Under the pieces are notes generated by a model. The model saw only the letters and a list, made by a program, of their open reading frames with translations, searched no databases and was not told the origin of the DNA. A DNA stretch of 16,038 nt from Eubacteriales Family XIII. Incertae Sedis bacterium. Its GTDB lineage: Bacteria > Bacillota > Clostridia > Peptostreptococcales > Anaerovoracaceae. The position numbers and the translations under genes were made by a program. Location: the NCBI GenBank assembly GCA_031263875.1, contig JAISEX010000046.1, positions 1 through 16,038 of the forward strand, read 5' to 3'. Positions 1-6,979 of the stretch are shown piece by piece; positions within the stretch are counted from its first letter, which is position 1; each line of letters begins with the position of its first letter.

Positions 1-186
1 TAAATACTCGCTTCCCTCGGTGGGCGGATCCATAATGGTCAGGCCCCGGAGCAGCGTGCTTTTCCCCGTCCCGGAGGGGCCTATCACGGAAATCACCTCG
101 CCTTGTTCGATGTCAAAGCTGACGTTTTCAAGGATAACGTTATTCCCGTAGCGTTTCGTTAAACCTTCAGCGGATAATATCTTCAT
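1..186 (-). CDS. Amino-acid ABC transporter ATP-binding protein (N-terminal part, cut by window edge)
   Basis: Only the first 62 codons are inside the window; the gene continues beyond base 1. The visible protein begins MKILSAEGLTKRYG and carries a Walker A motif GPSGTGKST at about residues 35-43, so it is the nucleotide-binding subunit that hydrolyses ATP to drive import at the inner face of the membrane. The spacing of the start, the aromatic A-loop Tyr (KRYG) and Walker A are typical of GlnQ/HisP-like polar amino-acid importers. The ATG overlaps the stop of the upstream permease gene in an ATGA arrangement, which implies one operon and translational coupling. The substrate cannot be told from this fragment. 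The rest of the protein (Q-loop, signature motif, Walker B) is outside the window. Confidence 0.9.
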   Translation of the reverse strand, partial: MKILSAEGLTKRYGNNVILENVSFDIEQGEVISVIGPSGTGKSTLLRGLTIMDPPTEGSEYL

Positions 187-1724
187 TTCATCACCCTCCG
201 GATTATAAGTTTAAACGCCAAAACCATCACCGACGTAATTATCAGATACACGAGCGCTACGAACAGGATCGGGAAATACGCGTCGTAGGTGCGGCTTCTT
301 ATAATATCGCCGGCCCGGGACAGATCCTGAATGGCGATATAGCCGACGATGGCCGTGCCCTTGACCAACTCCACGAAACCGTTCAAATAGCCGGGCAACG
401 CGACCTTGATCATCTGCGGCAAGGTTACGCGCCTGAACGCGCCGAACGCGGTAAAACCGATGCTTCGCGCCGCTTCGATCTGAACGACATCCACCGTGTC
501 CATGGCATTTTTCAGGCTGCCGCCCACACCCGCGCCCTCCACGAGCGCGAAAGCCGTGATCGCCACCGGGATCGGCGAAACGCCGCTTTTCCCAAAGACG
601 ATATAATAAAACACCATCAGCAGTACCATCATCGGCAATCCGTGAATAAGCGCGTTGTATATGGTCGCCGGGATTCGGGCCCACCGTGTTTTGCGCACGA
701 GCAGGAAGCAGACTAAGCAGCCGAGGACCGTTCCGGCGATGAGCGACCACACGGAAATCGTCAAGGTCACGCCCAGGCCCTCCGCGATCAACCGCCAGCG
801 GTTTTCCTGAACGAGATTGTTTTGTATGCCTTTTTTCAGCCACTCCGTAAAACCGACGCTTGCCCCGACGCTCTCGCCTTGTTCCGCCGTTTTTTTCACC
901 ACCACGCAGGTTCCGGTCGTGAAATAGCTCTCGGAAAAAATGACCGCCTCCGCTCGTTCCGGCGTAATGGAAACCCAATTTGCGCAAAGCTGCGCCTTTC
1001 CGGAAACCACATAGGGTATCAGCGCGGCGAAATCCATGGTGTCGAACCGCACGTCCATTCCGAGGGAGGCCGCGAAGCGTTTGACATTTTCGATCTCGAA
1101 GCCCGTCAATTCGCCGTCGCCGCCCATATACGAATAGGGCGTACGGGTACCCGCCGTGGCCACCGTCAGCGTTCCGGCGGCGCCGCTCAATTCGATTTCC
1201 GGCATTTCCCGCGGCGAGTCGGCATACAGCCACCTGTCGTACATTTCCTCAAGGGTCCCGTCGTCCTTGATATTTCTCAAAAATACGTTGTACCGGTCGA
1301 TCAGCGACCGGTCGAGGGAGAACACCGCTTTTTCATAAAACTCCACCTCAAGCGGGATCGGGATCACTTCCAAATCGTCGTAATCCCCGCTCGTGAACAT
1401 CAGCAGCGTTTCATAATAATCATAAAGGGCCGCTTCCGCCTTGCCTTCCTTGACGGCGTTGAACGTGTCCGTCTGATTGGCGAAATAGAGCACTTCCGAC
1501 GCGTTGAAGATGTCCTTTGCCGTGGCGTCGTAGACGCTGCCCGTCATAACCGCCGTGGATTTCCCGAAAAATTCCGTGTAATCCCTGCCGTTTTGCGGCG
1601 CGGTAAGCGTTCCGTCCGCCTCGAGCGTTTCCGAACCGGCGAAGGCGTAAAGCGGTGATCCGTTCACGATCGAGAAAATTATGAGAGCCGTAAGAAACAA
1701 AAAGAATCTCATTTTTTGTTTCAT
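183..1724 (-). CDS. Amino-acid ABC transporter, substrate-binding domain fused to permease
   Basis: 513 aa. A signal peptide/first membrane segment (about residues 5-29, ending LYAFAG) is followed by two SBP_bac_3-type pieces and an integral membrane permease. Residues ~52-168 resemble lobe 2 plus the C-terminus of a periplasmic-type binding protein (GSVYDATAK, DGTLEEMYDRW). Residues ~183-278 resemble lobe 1 (GTLTVAT, PYSYM, GELTGFEIE, SITPERAEAVIFS). Residues ~312-510 are a HisM/GlnP-like permease with about five membrane segments and the EAA loop IEAARSIGFTAFGAFRRVTL (~416-435) that contacts the ATPase. The lobe order is therefore reversed relative to a free binding protein. The start is chosen as the ATG with GGCGG seven bases upstream; a second ATG seven bases earlier is in another frame. 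The ATPase gene follows with a 4-base overlap. The likely role is polar amino-acid uptake; the substrate is unknown. Confidence 0.88.
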   Translation of the reverse strand: MKQKMRFFLFLTALIIFSIVNGSPLYAFAGSETLEADGTLTAPQNGRDYTEFFGKSTAVMTGSVYDATAKDIFNASEVLYFANQTDTFNAVKEGKAEAALYDYYETLLMFTSGDYDDLEVIPIPLEVEFYEKAVFSLDRSLIDRYNVFLRNIKDDGTLEEMYDRWLYADSPREMPEIELSGAAGTLTVATAGTRTPYSYMGGDGELTGFEIENVKRFAASLGMDVRFDTMDFAALIPYVVSGKAQLCANWVSITPERAEAVIFSESYFTTGTCVVVKKTAEQGESVGASVGFTEWLKKGIQNNLVQENRWRLIAEGLGVTLTISVWSLIAGTVLGCLVCFLLVRKTRWARIPATIYNALIHGLPMMVLLMVFYYIVFGKSGVSPIPVAITAFALVEGAGVGGSLKNAMDTVDVVQIEAARSIGFTAFGAFRRVTLPQMIKVALPGYLNGFVELVKGTAIVGYIAIQDLSRAGDIIRSRTYDAYFPILFVALVYLIITSVMVLAFKLIIRRVMK

Positions 1725-1808
1725 TCATTTTCCGCCTTTCGTAACATATGGATTTCCGTATGAATCCAAGCACTTACAGAGAACCCGGAAGATTCCGGTA
1801 ACGGCTTT

Positions 1809-1837
1809 ATTATACCATCACGGTCCGGTAAGAACAA
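1809..1837 (-). promoter_or_regulatory. Predicted promoter of the ABC transporter operon
   Basis: On the minus strand there is a perfect -10 TATAAT (1809-1814), a 17-bp spacer and a weak -35 TTGTTC (1832-1837). It lies about 85 bases upstream of the permease start. The transcribed leader contains a 14-bp palindrome, CCGGAA-GA-TTCCGG, at 1785-1798 that could be a small stem or operator. This is a sequence match only. Confidence 0.5.
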
Positions 1838-2134
1838 ACAAAAAATCTTGCAGTGACGCGGTAATGCAAAAGTAATATCATTTTCGCGCCGGGGCAGCTT
1901 GATTCGGCGGTTGGAACGGTCCAGGTAATGCCGTACGGGTGGCATGAAGACGGCACGGGAAGGAAGCTTGTGTAATGTTTCGTTTCTCGCGCGTTTTAGT
2001 GGTTGGACAGTGAACGGGTTCGCCGTAGGAGGACGGGCGGATCGGGTTCTTTTCTCGCATATTCCCGCGCAAGGGATAGCAGCGGAACGTTCGCTGCGCT
2101 CACTCCTCCGCTCGGCTTCGCCTCGCTTCGCTGT

Positions 2135-2171
2135 CCTGTTTTACATTGCGGCTAAAGCCGCGTAAAACAGG
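2135..2171. repeat. GTTTTAC/GTAAAAC hairpin repeat, copy 1
   Basis: Arms CCTGTTTTAC (2135-2144) and GTAAAACAGG (2162-2171) are perfect inverted repeats, and inside them GCGGCT/AGCCGC (2148-2161) form a second stem with a two-base loop. The same structure occurs in opposite orientation at 6862-6898 and 15898-15930, and in degraded form near 5552-5587. It always lies on the GCCCGGT side of a GGGGC-type inverted-repeat element. Confidence 0.8.
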
Positions 2172-2271
2172 CAAATTCCGTGGACTACGCTCGCGCAGAT
2201 ACCTCTGTTCGGGGGATTCCGGAGCAAAGGCCGGAATGACGATGGTGGGATAAGCGGAATTGCAGCGGATA

Positions 2272-2373
2272 GCCCGGTGGGGCTGTCTTAACACTACGCC
2301 GGCTCACGCCGAATTCTATTATTTACCATTTTCCAAAACCCCGTTTAGCTTATTAAGACAGCCCCATGCGCCC
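2272..2373. repeat. GGGGC terminal-inverted-repeat element, copy 1
   Basis: Perfect 14-bp inverted repeats TGGGGCTGTCTTAA (2278-2291) and TTAAGACAGCCCCA (2353-2366) flank a 61-base interior. The outer flanks are asymmetric: GCCCGG on the left and TGCGCCC on the right, as in copies 2 and 4. It lies between two divergent genes, so it is not a simple transcription terminator. The interior of this copy lacks the GTTAAA palindrome present in copies 2, 3 and 4. Confidence 0.8.
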
Positions 2374-2446
2374 ACATGATCCACTTTTACAAAACACAAA
2401 CTCCCGCTCGCTCAAAAAACTTCACCCATGGCCGCCCGCAGTGGGC

Positions 2447-2452
2447 TATAAT
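2447..2452 (+). promoter_or_regulatory. Predicted -10 box of the decarboxylase gene
   Basis: TATAAT lies 55 bases upstream of the decarboxylase start. No good -35 is seen at 17 bp; TTCACC at 2421-2426 would need a 20-bp spacer. Transcription would begin near 2459, at the base of the stem-loop at 2458-2481. Confidence 0.35.
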
Positions 2453-2457
2453 GAAAT

Positions 2458-2481
2458 CGGTGGCGCGCTGATGCGCCGCCG
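2458..2481 (+). promoter_or_regulatory. 5'-UTR stem-loop upstream of the decarboxylase
   Basis: CGGTGGCGC (2458-2466) pairs with GCGCCGCCG (2473-2481) over nine positions, including one G-T pair, around the loop GCTGAT. It sits at the predicted mRNA 5' end and leaves the ribosome binding site (GAGGA, 2496-2500) free. It may stabilise the transcript or be regulatory. The function is inferred. Confidence 0.45.
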
Positions 2482-2507
2482 CGCAGTACTTTAATGAGGA
2501 CGACAAT

Positions 2508-3974
2508 ATGAATCAGTTCAAGACTCCGCTTTACGATGCGGTGACAGATTATATAGGAAAGGAACGCGCGCCGCTGTTTATCCCCGCGCACAAGCTCGGC
2601 CGCGCGATACACCCGAAATGGAAGGCGTTCGCGGGCGACGCGATATTCAAGATGGATCTCTGCGAGCTTGAGGGCTTGGACGACCTGCACAACGCCGGGG
2701 ACGTGATCGCCGAGGCGCAAAAGCTCGCGGCTGACGCGTGGGGCGCGGACGAGAGCTTCTTCCTGATCAACGGCACGTCGAGCGGCATTGTCGCCGCCAT
2801 CTGCTCCGCCGCCGCTCCCGGAGAAAAGATCATCGTGCCGCGAAACGCGCATAAATCCGTGGTGTCCGGCCTTATTATCAGCGGCGCCGAGCCCGTCTAC
2901 GCCATGCCGGATATATGGCAGGAGAAGGGGCTTATCGGTGGCATGCCAGTGGCGGAACTTGCGCGGCTGCTTGCCGAAAACCCGGACGCGAAGGCGGTTT
3001 TTGCGGTCAGCCCCTCGTACCACGGCGTATGCAGCGATATAAAATCACTTGCGGACAAGGCGCACGAGCGGGGTTGCGTTTTCATAGCCGACGAAGCTCA
3101 CGGGAATCACGTGTACTTCCATGAAAGTCTGCCGGACGGCGCGCTGACGCTCGGCGCGGATATCTCATGTCAGAGCACGCACAAGATGTCCGGCTCGCTG
3201 ACGCAGAGTTCGATCCTGCATGTCCGCGGGAACCGAATCGACACGGGCCGGCTCCGCGCAAATCTCCGGTTAATGCAATCGACGAGCCCGTCCTATCTGC
3301 TGATGTCGTCGCTCGACCTTGCGCGCAGCCATATCGCGACCGCGGGACATGATATTTTCGCGAAACTGCTCCCGCTGATCGAGGACGCAAAAGAGCGGCT
3401 GCGGGCGACCCCTGGCATCGACGTTCTCGGCGAAGAACTCGTCGGGAATCACGCCATCTACGCCTACGAACCGACGCGCATCATTCTGTCGGCGCGCCGC
3501 TTCGGTATCGAGGGCTATGAATTATACGAAACGCTGCGGCGCGATTACGGCGTGGAAGCCGAATTCGGCGACTACTTCTATGTGATTTGCGTGCTCGGGC
3601 TCGGCACGACGGAACAAGATTTGATACGGCTGACCGACGCCGTTTCGGATATCGCAAGCAAACGATCCGCGTCCGCGAGTGTCGCTAATGCGGAGCCGCT
3701 TATCTGGAAAGAAGCCCTGCCGCCGCTGCCGCCCATGGCCGTGACGCCGCGCGAAGCCCACTTCGCGGAAACCGCGCGCATACCGTGGAACGAGGCCAAG
3801 GGCAAAATCAGCGCCGAGCTTATCGCCCCCTACCCGCCCGGAATCCCGGCGCTCTGCCCGGGAGAATACATCACGGACGAAATGTGGGAATACCTCGACA
3901 CGCTGCGGCGCGCGAAGCGTCACATGCAGGGGCCGGGCGACAGCGAGCTCGCCACGGTCGCGGTACTCGGCTGA
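2508..3974 (+). CDS. speA: Orn/Lys/Arg decarboxylase family protein (SpeA/YaaO-like)
   Basis: 488 aa, the usual length of short Gram-positive Orn/Lys/Arg decarboxylases. It is a cytosolic fold-type I PLP enzyme that decarboxylates a basic amino acid to a polyamine precursor (agmatine, cadaverine or putrescine). Visible landmarks are the N-terminal PLYDAV and IPAHKLG, the PLP-contacting segment around NGTSSG (~88-93), SYHG (~169-172), the Asp-x-Ala-His motif DEAHG with D195 and H198, and the Schiff-base lysine K226 in STHKMSGSLTQ. The C-terminal part has PYPPGIPALCPGE, typical of the family. The start has GAGGA seven bases upstream. It is a single-gene unit, with a repeat-rich region upstream and no partner gene (no ubiquitous polyamine synthase or antiporter) beside it. 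Substrate specificity cannot be decided from sequence; arginine is the guess behind the symbol. Confidence 0.88.
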   Translation: MNQFKTPLYDAVTDYIGKERAPLFIPAHKLGRAIHPKWKAFAGDAIFKMDLCELEGLDDLHNAGDVIAEAQKLAADAWGADESFFLINGTSSGIVAAICSAAAPGEKIIVPRNAHKSVVSGLIISGAEPVYAMPDIWQEKGLIGGMPVAELARLLAENPDAKAVFAVSPSYHGVCSDIKSLADKAHERGCVFIADEAHGNHVYFHESLPDGALTLGADISCQSTHKMSGSLTQSSILHVRGNRIDTGRLRANLRLMQSTSPSYLLMSSLDLARSHIATAGHDIFAKLLPLIEDAKERLRATPGIDVLGEELVGNHAIYAYEPTRIILSARRFGIEGYELYETLRRDYGVEAEFGDYFYVICVLGLGTTEQDLIRLTDAVSDIASKRSASASVANAEPLIWKEALPPLPPMAVTPREAHFAETARIPWNEAKGKISAELIAPYPPGIPALCPGEYITDEMWEYLDTLRRAKRHMQGPGDSELATVAVLG

Positions 3975-4222
3975 TCCGGCGGCATGCAAACGATGCGCCG
4001 ATGGCCTATTACGCGATTACGCGCCGCTCATCCGCAAGAGCGTTGTTATGAAACGAATATAGCGACTACAGTGACGCAATTTCCATTACTTGGAATTTAT
4101 TTATTGTCAATAAAACGCCGTCACCACTGCAGATTGAGCCGCTTTGCAGTTTCTGATTATTTATAACAACTCTCGTGCCGGCGCGTGAAATATAATGATG
4201 ATGAATATCCCGCCGGTAATTT
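3975..4222. other. Intergenic region between convergent genes
   Basis: No gene is seen. Two AT-rich palindromes are present: an imperfect 8-bp stem AATTTCCA/TGGAATTT (one mismatch, ~4078-4098) and the perfect DNA palindrome TTTATTG-T-CAATAAA (4100-4114). The region lies between the 3' ends of the decarboxylase and the thioesterase gene and could hold weak bidirectional terminators, but neither structure has a GC-rich stem followed by a U-run. Confidence 0.4.
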
Positions 4223-4660
4223 TTACGTTCGCTCTTTCAGTTCGACCGTATACGCGTTGCCCGTCATGTGCGCAACTTTCGTGCCGAGCTCATCCGTGAC
4301 CTCAATCGAGTAGACGGAAATGCGGTTGCCGCCGCTGATTTTCGACGCGTTCGCTATTAGGCGCGCGCCCCGGGCGGGCCGCAGATACGAAATGCTCGCC
4401 GACTGACTGACCGTGATTTTCTTCTCTCCCCGCGCGATATGCGCCGCATTGCTCGCGACCGCGAACGCCGAATCCGCCAGCGTATAAATCGCGCCGCCCT
4501 GCACCACGCCGCCCGCGTTATAATGCATATCCGCAATATCAAAGCTCAGCGCCGCCGCGTCCTCGCCCACCGCGTCAATGCGGATGCCCGTCAGCATCAG
4601 ATAACGGTCGCCCGTAAAAAAGCCGCGGATTTTCTCGATGTCATAGATCGTGTCTGCCAT
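4223..4660 (-). CDS. PaaI-family hotdog-fold thioesterase
   Basis: 145 aa, a typical single hotdog domain that hydrolyses acyl-CoA thioesters in the cytosol. The diagnostic segment is residues 46-71: HYNAGGVVQGGAIYTLADSA followed by FAVASN. It includes N48, the QGG at 54-56 and the acidic D63 expected in the active site. Many PaaI proteins have HGG at the QGG position. The later SISYLRPARG segment is the usual long beta strand region. The start ATG has a strong AAAGGAGA ribosome site. It is transcribed divergently from ilvN, with 215 bp between. The real substrate is unknown; aromatic or medium-chain acyl-CoA is possible. Confidence 0.85.
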   Translation of the reverse strand: MADTIYDIEKIRGFFTGDRYLMLTGIRIDAVGEDAAALSFDIADMHYNAGGVVQGGAIYTLADSAFAVASNAAHIARGEKKITVSQSASISYLRPARGARLIANASKISGGNRISVYSIEVTDELGTKVAHMTGNAYTVELKERT

Positions 4661-4689
4661 AATTTCTCTCCTTTTTTTTCGTCACATAA

Positions 4690-4695
4690 ATTATA
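4690..4695 (-). promoter_or_regulatory. Predicted -10 box of the thioesterase gene
   Basis: On the minus strand TATAAT lies 29 bases upstream of the thioesterase ATG within GGTATATAATTTATG. No good -35 hexamer is seen at the right distance. Confidence 0.4.
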
Positions 4696-4823
4696 TACCA
4701 TCTCGCGCGATTTTATTGGCCAAAGAACGAACGTGGAAAAACGCTCTCTCTTTACCGGTACGCACACACGCACAATTGAACAAAAATCCCATTTCGGGCA
4801 TGGAGGCATGTTTCATCTTATGG

Positions 4824-4829
4824 TATAAT
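4824..4829 (+). promoter_or_regulatory. Predicted extended -10 promoter of ilvN
   Basis: TATAAT preceded by TGG forms an extended -10 (TGGTATAAT, 4821-4829), 46 bases upstream of the ilvN ATG. The -35 region is not recognisable, as is common for extended -10 promoters. Confidence 0.5.
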
Positions 4830-4875
4830 CGCCATATACACAACGTGCGGTCATTTTTACGGAGGCGAGATCATT

Positions 4876-5376
4876 ATGCGACATACTATTGGCGTCGTCA
4901 TGGACAATAAACCCGGAGTCCTTTCGCGGATATCCACCCTGCTTGCGCGCAGGAGTTTTAATATCGACAGCATCACGGCGGGCCCGACGCGCAACCACAG
5001 TGTCACGCGCATGACAGTCGTGGTCGAGGGCGACGATTATGTGGCCGACCAAGCGGCGAAGGAAATCGAAAAACTCGAAGACGTGCTGCGCGTCGAACGG
5101 ATCGTGCGCGGCGAAGCCACGCGCCGCGAGATAATGCTGATCAAGGTGCGGGCGTCGAAAGACGAGCGCGGTGAGATCGTCGATCTCGCGAAGATAATGG
5201 ATTGCAGTATCGTCGATATCTCCCCGTCGACCCTGATGCTCGAACACAGCGACACGCCGGAGAAGATCGACCTTCTCGTCAATCTGCTCTCCGAATACGA
5301 GGTGCTCGATATGGCGCGCGGCGGGGCCATCGCCCTTAAAACCGGCGAGGAAGACGAGTACATCTTTCAGCGGTAA
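4876..5376 (+). CDS. ilvN: Acetolactate synthase small (regulatory) subunit
   Basis: 166 aa, full length for the IlvN/IlvH small subunit, which binds valine and regulates the catalytic subunit in branched-chain amino-acid synthesis. An ACT domain occupies residues ~3-76, with the signature GVVMDNKPGVLSRISTLLAR and FNIDSITAGPT. The C-terminal ALS_ss_C domain runs ~84-158, with LIKVRA and LEHSDTPEKIDLLVNLL. The ribosome site is GGAGG ten bases before ATG. It stands alone here: no ilvB, ilvC or leu genes are adjacent, so the catalytic subunit must be encoded elsewhere. ilvH is an equally valid symbol. Confidence 0.93.
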   Translation: MRHTIGVVMDNKPGVLSRISTLLARRSFNIDSITAGPTRNHSVTRMTVVVEGDDYVADQAAKEIEKLEDVLRVERIVRGEATRREIMLIKVRASKDERGEIVDLAKIMDCSIVDISPSTLMLEHSDTPEKIDLLVNLLSEYEVLDMARGGAIALKTGEEDEYIFQR

Positions 5377-5620
5377 CGCGGCGCGGGGTTTTCCTGTAAT
5401 AACGGGGGACGGCATGATGCGAAGGCTCACGCCGTGTCCGGATTTTCGTTTTTTTGTTGCGCGCGTAAGAAAACGGGTACGCCGGCGGAAAGGACGGGCG
5501 TGATATGGACTTCGCCCGCACAGGGAGCGAGGTAACGTTCGTTTCGCTGTTCTATTTTACACTGAGGCTGAAATCGCATAAAACAGGCGAATCCGAGCGA
5601 TGCGCAAGGGATTGAAGCGG

Positions 5621-5650
5621 TATCCTTTTTTGCCCCCGGCAAAAAAGATA
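5621..5650. repeat. TATC(C)TTTTTTGCC hairpin
   Basis: TATCCTTTTTTGCC and GGCAAAAAAGATA are inverted repeats with one bulged C around a two-base centre. The A/T-rich stem with T-run could act as a terminator after ilvN, but it is 244 bases past the stop and embedded in the repeat unit, so it is more probably part of the repeat. Confidence 0.5.
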
Positions 5651-5660
5651 CAAGCGAAAA

Positions 5661-5758
5661 GCCCGGTGGGGCTGTTTTAATATGTTCGAGATAATGCTTG
5701 ATTGTTAAATTTTTAACAATCAAATCATTTTATCGTTTTGAAACAGCCCCATGCGCCC
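5661..5758. repeat. GGGGC terminal-inverted-repeat element, copy 2
   Basis: Arms TGGGGCTGTTT (5667-5677) and AAACAGCCCCA (5741-5751), with flanks GCCCGG and TGCGCCC. Inside is a second, perfect 12-bp palindrome TTGATTGTTAAA / TTTAACAATCAA (5698-5709 and 5712-5723) with only two bases between the arms. The same orientation as copies 1 and 4. Confidence 0.8.
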
Positions 5759-5808
5759 GAATTATGAGTATGACGAATCCAGTCTGTTTCTTTCCGAAAG
5801 CACAATTT

Positions 5809-5829
5809 ATTTATCGTTTTTCGATAAAT
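5809..5829. promoter_or_regulatory. Palindrome just upstream of the DUF2975 promoter (possible operator)
   Basis: ATTTATCG (5809-5816), five T, CGATAAAT (5822-5829) form a perfect 8-bp inverted repeat ending six bases before the -35 hexamer. The position suits an operator for the small regulator encoded in the same operon. That link is inference. Confidence 0.35.
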
Positions 5830-5834
5830 TTTTA

Positions 5835-5863
5835 TTGACAAACATGTTCCGCTCTGATATATT
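5835..5863 (+). promoter_or_regulatory. Strong sigma-A type promoter of the DUF2975-HTH operon
   Basis: TTGACA (5835-5840), a 17-bp spacer and TATATT (5858-5863) give a near-consensus promoter. Transcription would start near 5870, giving a leader of about 108 bases. The leader opens with a hairpin GACGCC (5871-5876) / GGCGTC (5889-5894). Confidence 0.75.
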
Positions 5864-5977
5864 CTTTATGGACGCCTGATTTTTATCCGGCGTCGGCACG
5901 CGAAAGCGTCGCGCGCGGCGTATGCGCAGCCCGAACGCGAGGCGGCACCGCAAGCGTTTCTGTCAGGAGGATGCCTT

Positions 5978-6439
5978 ATGTGGAACAACCGTAAATCAAT
6001 ACTGCTCTCCATCGTCTGCACCGGCGCGGCGATACTGCTCGTCGTGTTGTTCGCCGCCCTGATGCCGCTGTTCCCGCGGCTCGCGCCGGCGGACGGCTCG
6101 ATACTTTTCGATCCCGCGTATCTAAAAAAAGCCATGCCGACCTTCTACGCCTGCTGCCTGCCGGCACTGGTCGCGCTGCTCTGCCTGCTGCGCATGCTGA
6201 TAGATATCCGGCGCGGCAACGTCTTCGTCAAAGCGAACGTGTCCCGGCTCCGCGTGATATCGTGGTGCTTCTTCGCGCTGTTCGTCATCCTTATCCTGAC
6301 GGCCGTCTTCCGCATCACCTCACCCGCCATCATCCTCGTGGCCATCGCTTCGGGCTTTTTCTTCCTGCTGATACGCGTCGTCAAAAATGTGATCGACGCG
6401 GCGCGCGAGCTGCGGGAAGAACACGATTTCACCATATAG
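5978..6439 (+). CDS. DUF2975 membrane protein
   Basis: 153 aa with four predicted membrane segments (about residues 7-30, 55-74, 93-111 and 116-134). Between the second and third is the sequence IRRGNVFVKANVSRLRVISW, characteristic of DUF2975 proteins (YoaS-like). The biochemical role of the family is unknown; it is usually paired with a small Cro/C1 regulator, as here. The start has a good AGGAGG-type site (TCAGGAGGATGCCTTATG). The TAG stop overlaps the ribosome binding site of the next gene, indicating tight coupling. It is driven by the near-consensus promoter at 5835-5863. Confidence 0.8.
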   Translation: MWNNRKSILLSIVCTGAAILLVVLFAALMPLFPRLAPADGSILFDPAYLKKAMPTFYACCLPALVALLCLLRMLIDIRRGNVFVKANVSRLRVISWCFFALFVILILTAVFRITSPAIILVAIASGFFFLLIRVVKNVIDAARELREEHDFTI

Positions 6440-6448
6440 GAGGCCGCA

Positions 6449-6673
6449 ATGGATATCGTCGTCAACCTTGATGTCATGATGGCAAAACGGAAAATATCGT
6501 CGGGCGACCTCGCCGCGCGCATCGGCATAACGCCGGTAAACCTCTCCGTGCTCAAAACGGGCCGGGCGAAAGCGATCCGCTTCTCGACGCTCGAAGCGAT
6601 ATGCCGCGAACTCGATTGCCAACCCGGTGATATACTCGAATACACTCCCGAAGAACCGGCGGAACCTCCGTGA
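6449..6673 (+). CDS. Small Cro/C1-type HTH regulator (YozG-like)
   Basis: 74 aa. It is nearly all one helix-turn-helix domain: the first helix region around residues 17-25 (SSGDLAARI) and recognition helix about 28-37 (TPVNLSVLKT), followed by KAIRFSTLEAICRELDCQPG and DILEY, the hallmark of YozG/HTH_26 proteins. These bind DNA and usually accompany a DUF2975 membrane protein. The ribosome site AGGAGG is five bases before ATG and overlaps the preceding stop codon. Autoregulation through the palindrome at 5809-5829 is possible but only inferred. The proline/glutamate-rich tail (TPEEPAEPP) is unremarkable. Confidence 0.88.
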   Translation: MDIVVNLDVMMAKRKISSGDLAARIGITPVNLSVLKTGRAKAIRFSTLEAICRELDCQPGDILEYTPEEPAEPP

Positions 6674-6680
6674 TTCGTGT

Positions 6681-6777
6681 GGGCGCATGGGGCTGTTTCA
6701 ACGGAGGTGCGGTGGCTTTATTGTTAAAATTTTAACGATTGGGCCATTTCACACAAAGTGAAACAGCCCCACTGGGC
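6681..6777. repeat. GGGGC terminal-inverted-repeat element, copy 3 (inverted)
   Basis: Arms TGGGGCTGTTTCA (6688-6700) and TGAAACAGCCCCA (6759-6771) are a perfect 13-bp inverted repeat. The flanks GGGCGCA (left) and CTGGGC (right) show it lies in the orientation opposite to copies 1, 2 and 4. The interior holds the palindrome GTTAAAATTTTAAC (6723-6736). Confidence 0.8.
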
Positions 6778-6861
6778 TTTCCGGGGCTCCGCGTTCGCTC
6801 CGGCCGCTTCGCGGCTGCTACCGCACCCCTTCTATCCCTTGGCAGAGGTACAGGAGCTTCG

Positions 6862-6898
6862 CCTGTTTTACGCGGCTTTAGCCGCAATGTAAAACAGG
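6862..6898. repeat. GTTTTAC/GTAAAAC hairpin repeat, copy 3 (inverted)
   Basis: CCTGTTTTAC (6862-6871), GCGGCT / AGCCGC inner stem, and GTAAAACAGG (6889-6898). Together with bases to 6946 it is almost the exact reverse complement of 2086-2172. Confidence 0.8.
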
Positions 6899-6979
6899 AC
6901 AGCGAAACGAGCGCAGCGAGTGGAGGAGTGAGCGCAGCGAACGTTAGCCCGTGGCGCTCTACCGTGCGCGAAAAAATCC

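Larger units (their letters stand above)
1838..2446. other. Long intergenic region between divergent genes, largely repeat-derived
   Basis: No convincing gene is seen. Bases ~1838-2017 hold nothing I recognise. From ~2018 the sequence matches other intergenic regions of this window: a CGCCG...GGACGGGCGG segment (~2020-2040), CGCAAGGGATAG (~2068-2079), a GC-rich stretch and hairpin (2086-2172) nearly identical to the reverse complement of 6861-6946, then the terminal inverted-repeat element at 2272-2373. A GGATTCCGGAGCAAAGGCC-type stretch at ~2216-2233 lies between them. Short open frames here are repeat translations, not genes. Confidence 0.6.
5377..5834. other. Intergenic region, largely repeat-derived
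   Basis: No gene is seen. It contains an ACGCCGGCGGAAAGGACGGG segment (~5480-5500) shared in degenerate form with other repeat regions, a degraded GTTTTAC/GTAAAAC hairpin (~5552-5587), CGCAAGGGAT (~5604-5613), a TATC...GATA hairpin (5621-5650), inverted-repeat element copy 2 (5661-5758) and an AT-rich palindrome (5809-5829) just upstream of the next promoter. Confidence 0.6.

Noticed and set aside
822..1658. 278-codon plus-strand frame opposite the fused transporter
   Set aside because: Arginine/histidine-rich shadow of a GC-rich coding strand, with no SD and no recognisable domain.
4813..5430. 205-codon minus-strand frame opposite ilvN
   Set aside because: It is a shadow of ilvN, with no motif or ribosome site.
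5661..5758. Rho-independent terminator after ilvN
   Set aside because: The element is almost 300 bases past the stop, its homologues lie between divergent genes and inside an operon, and no U-run directly follows the GC arm.
6723..6736. Integron attC site (GTTAAA/TTTAAC inner palindrome)
   Set aside because: The palindrome is too short and symmetric. The R and L box layout and cassette-like genes are missing and no integrase is seen.
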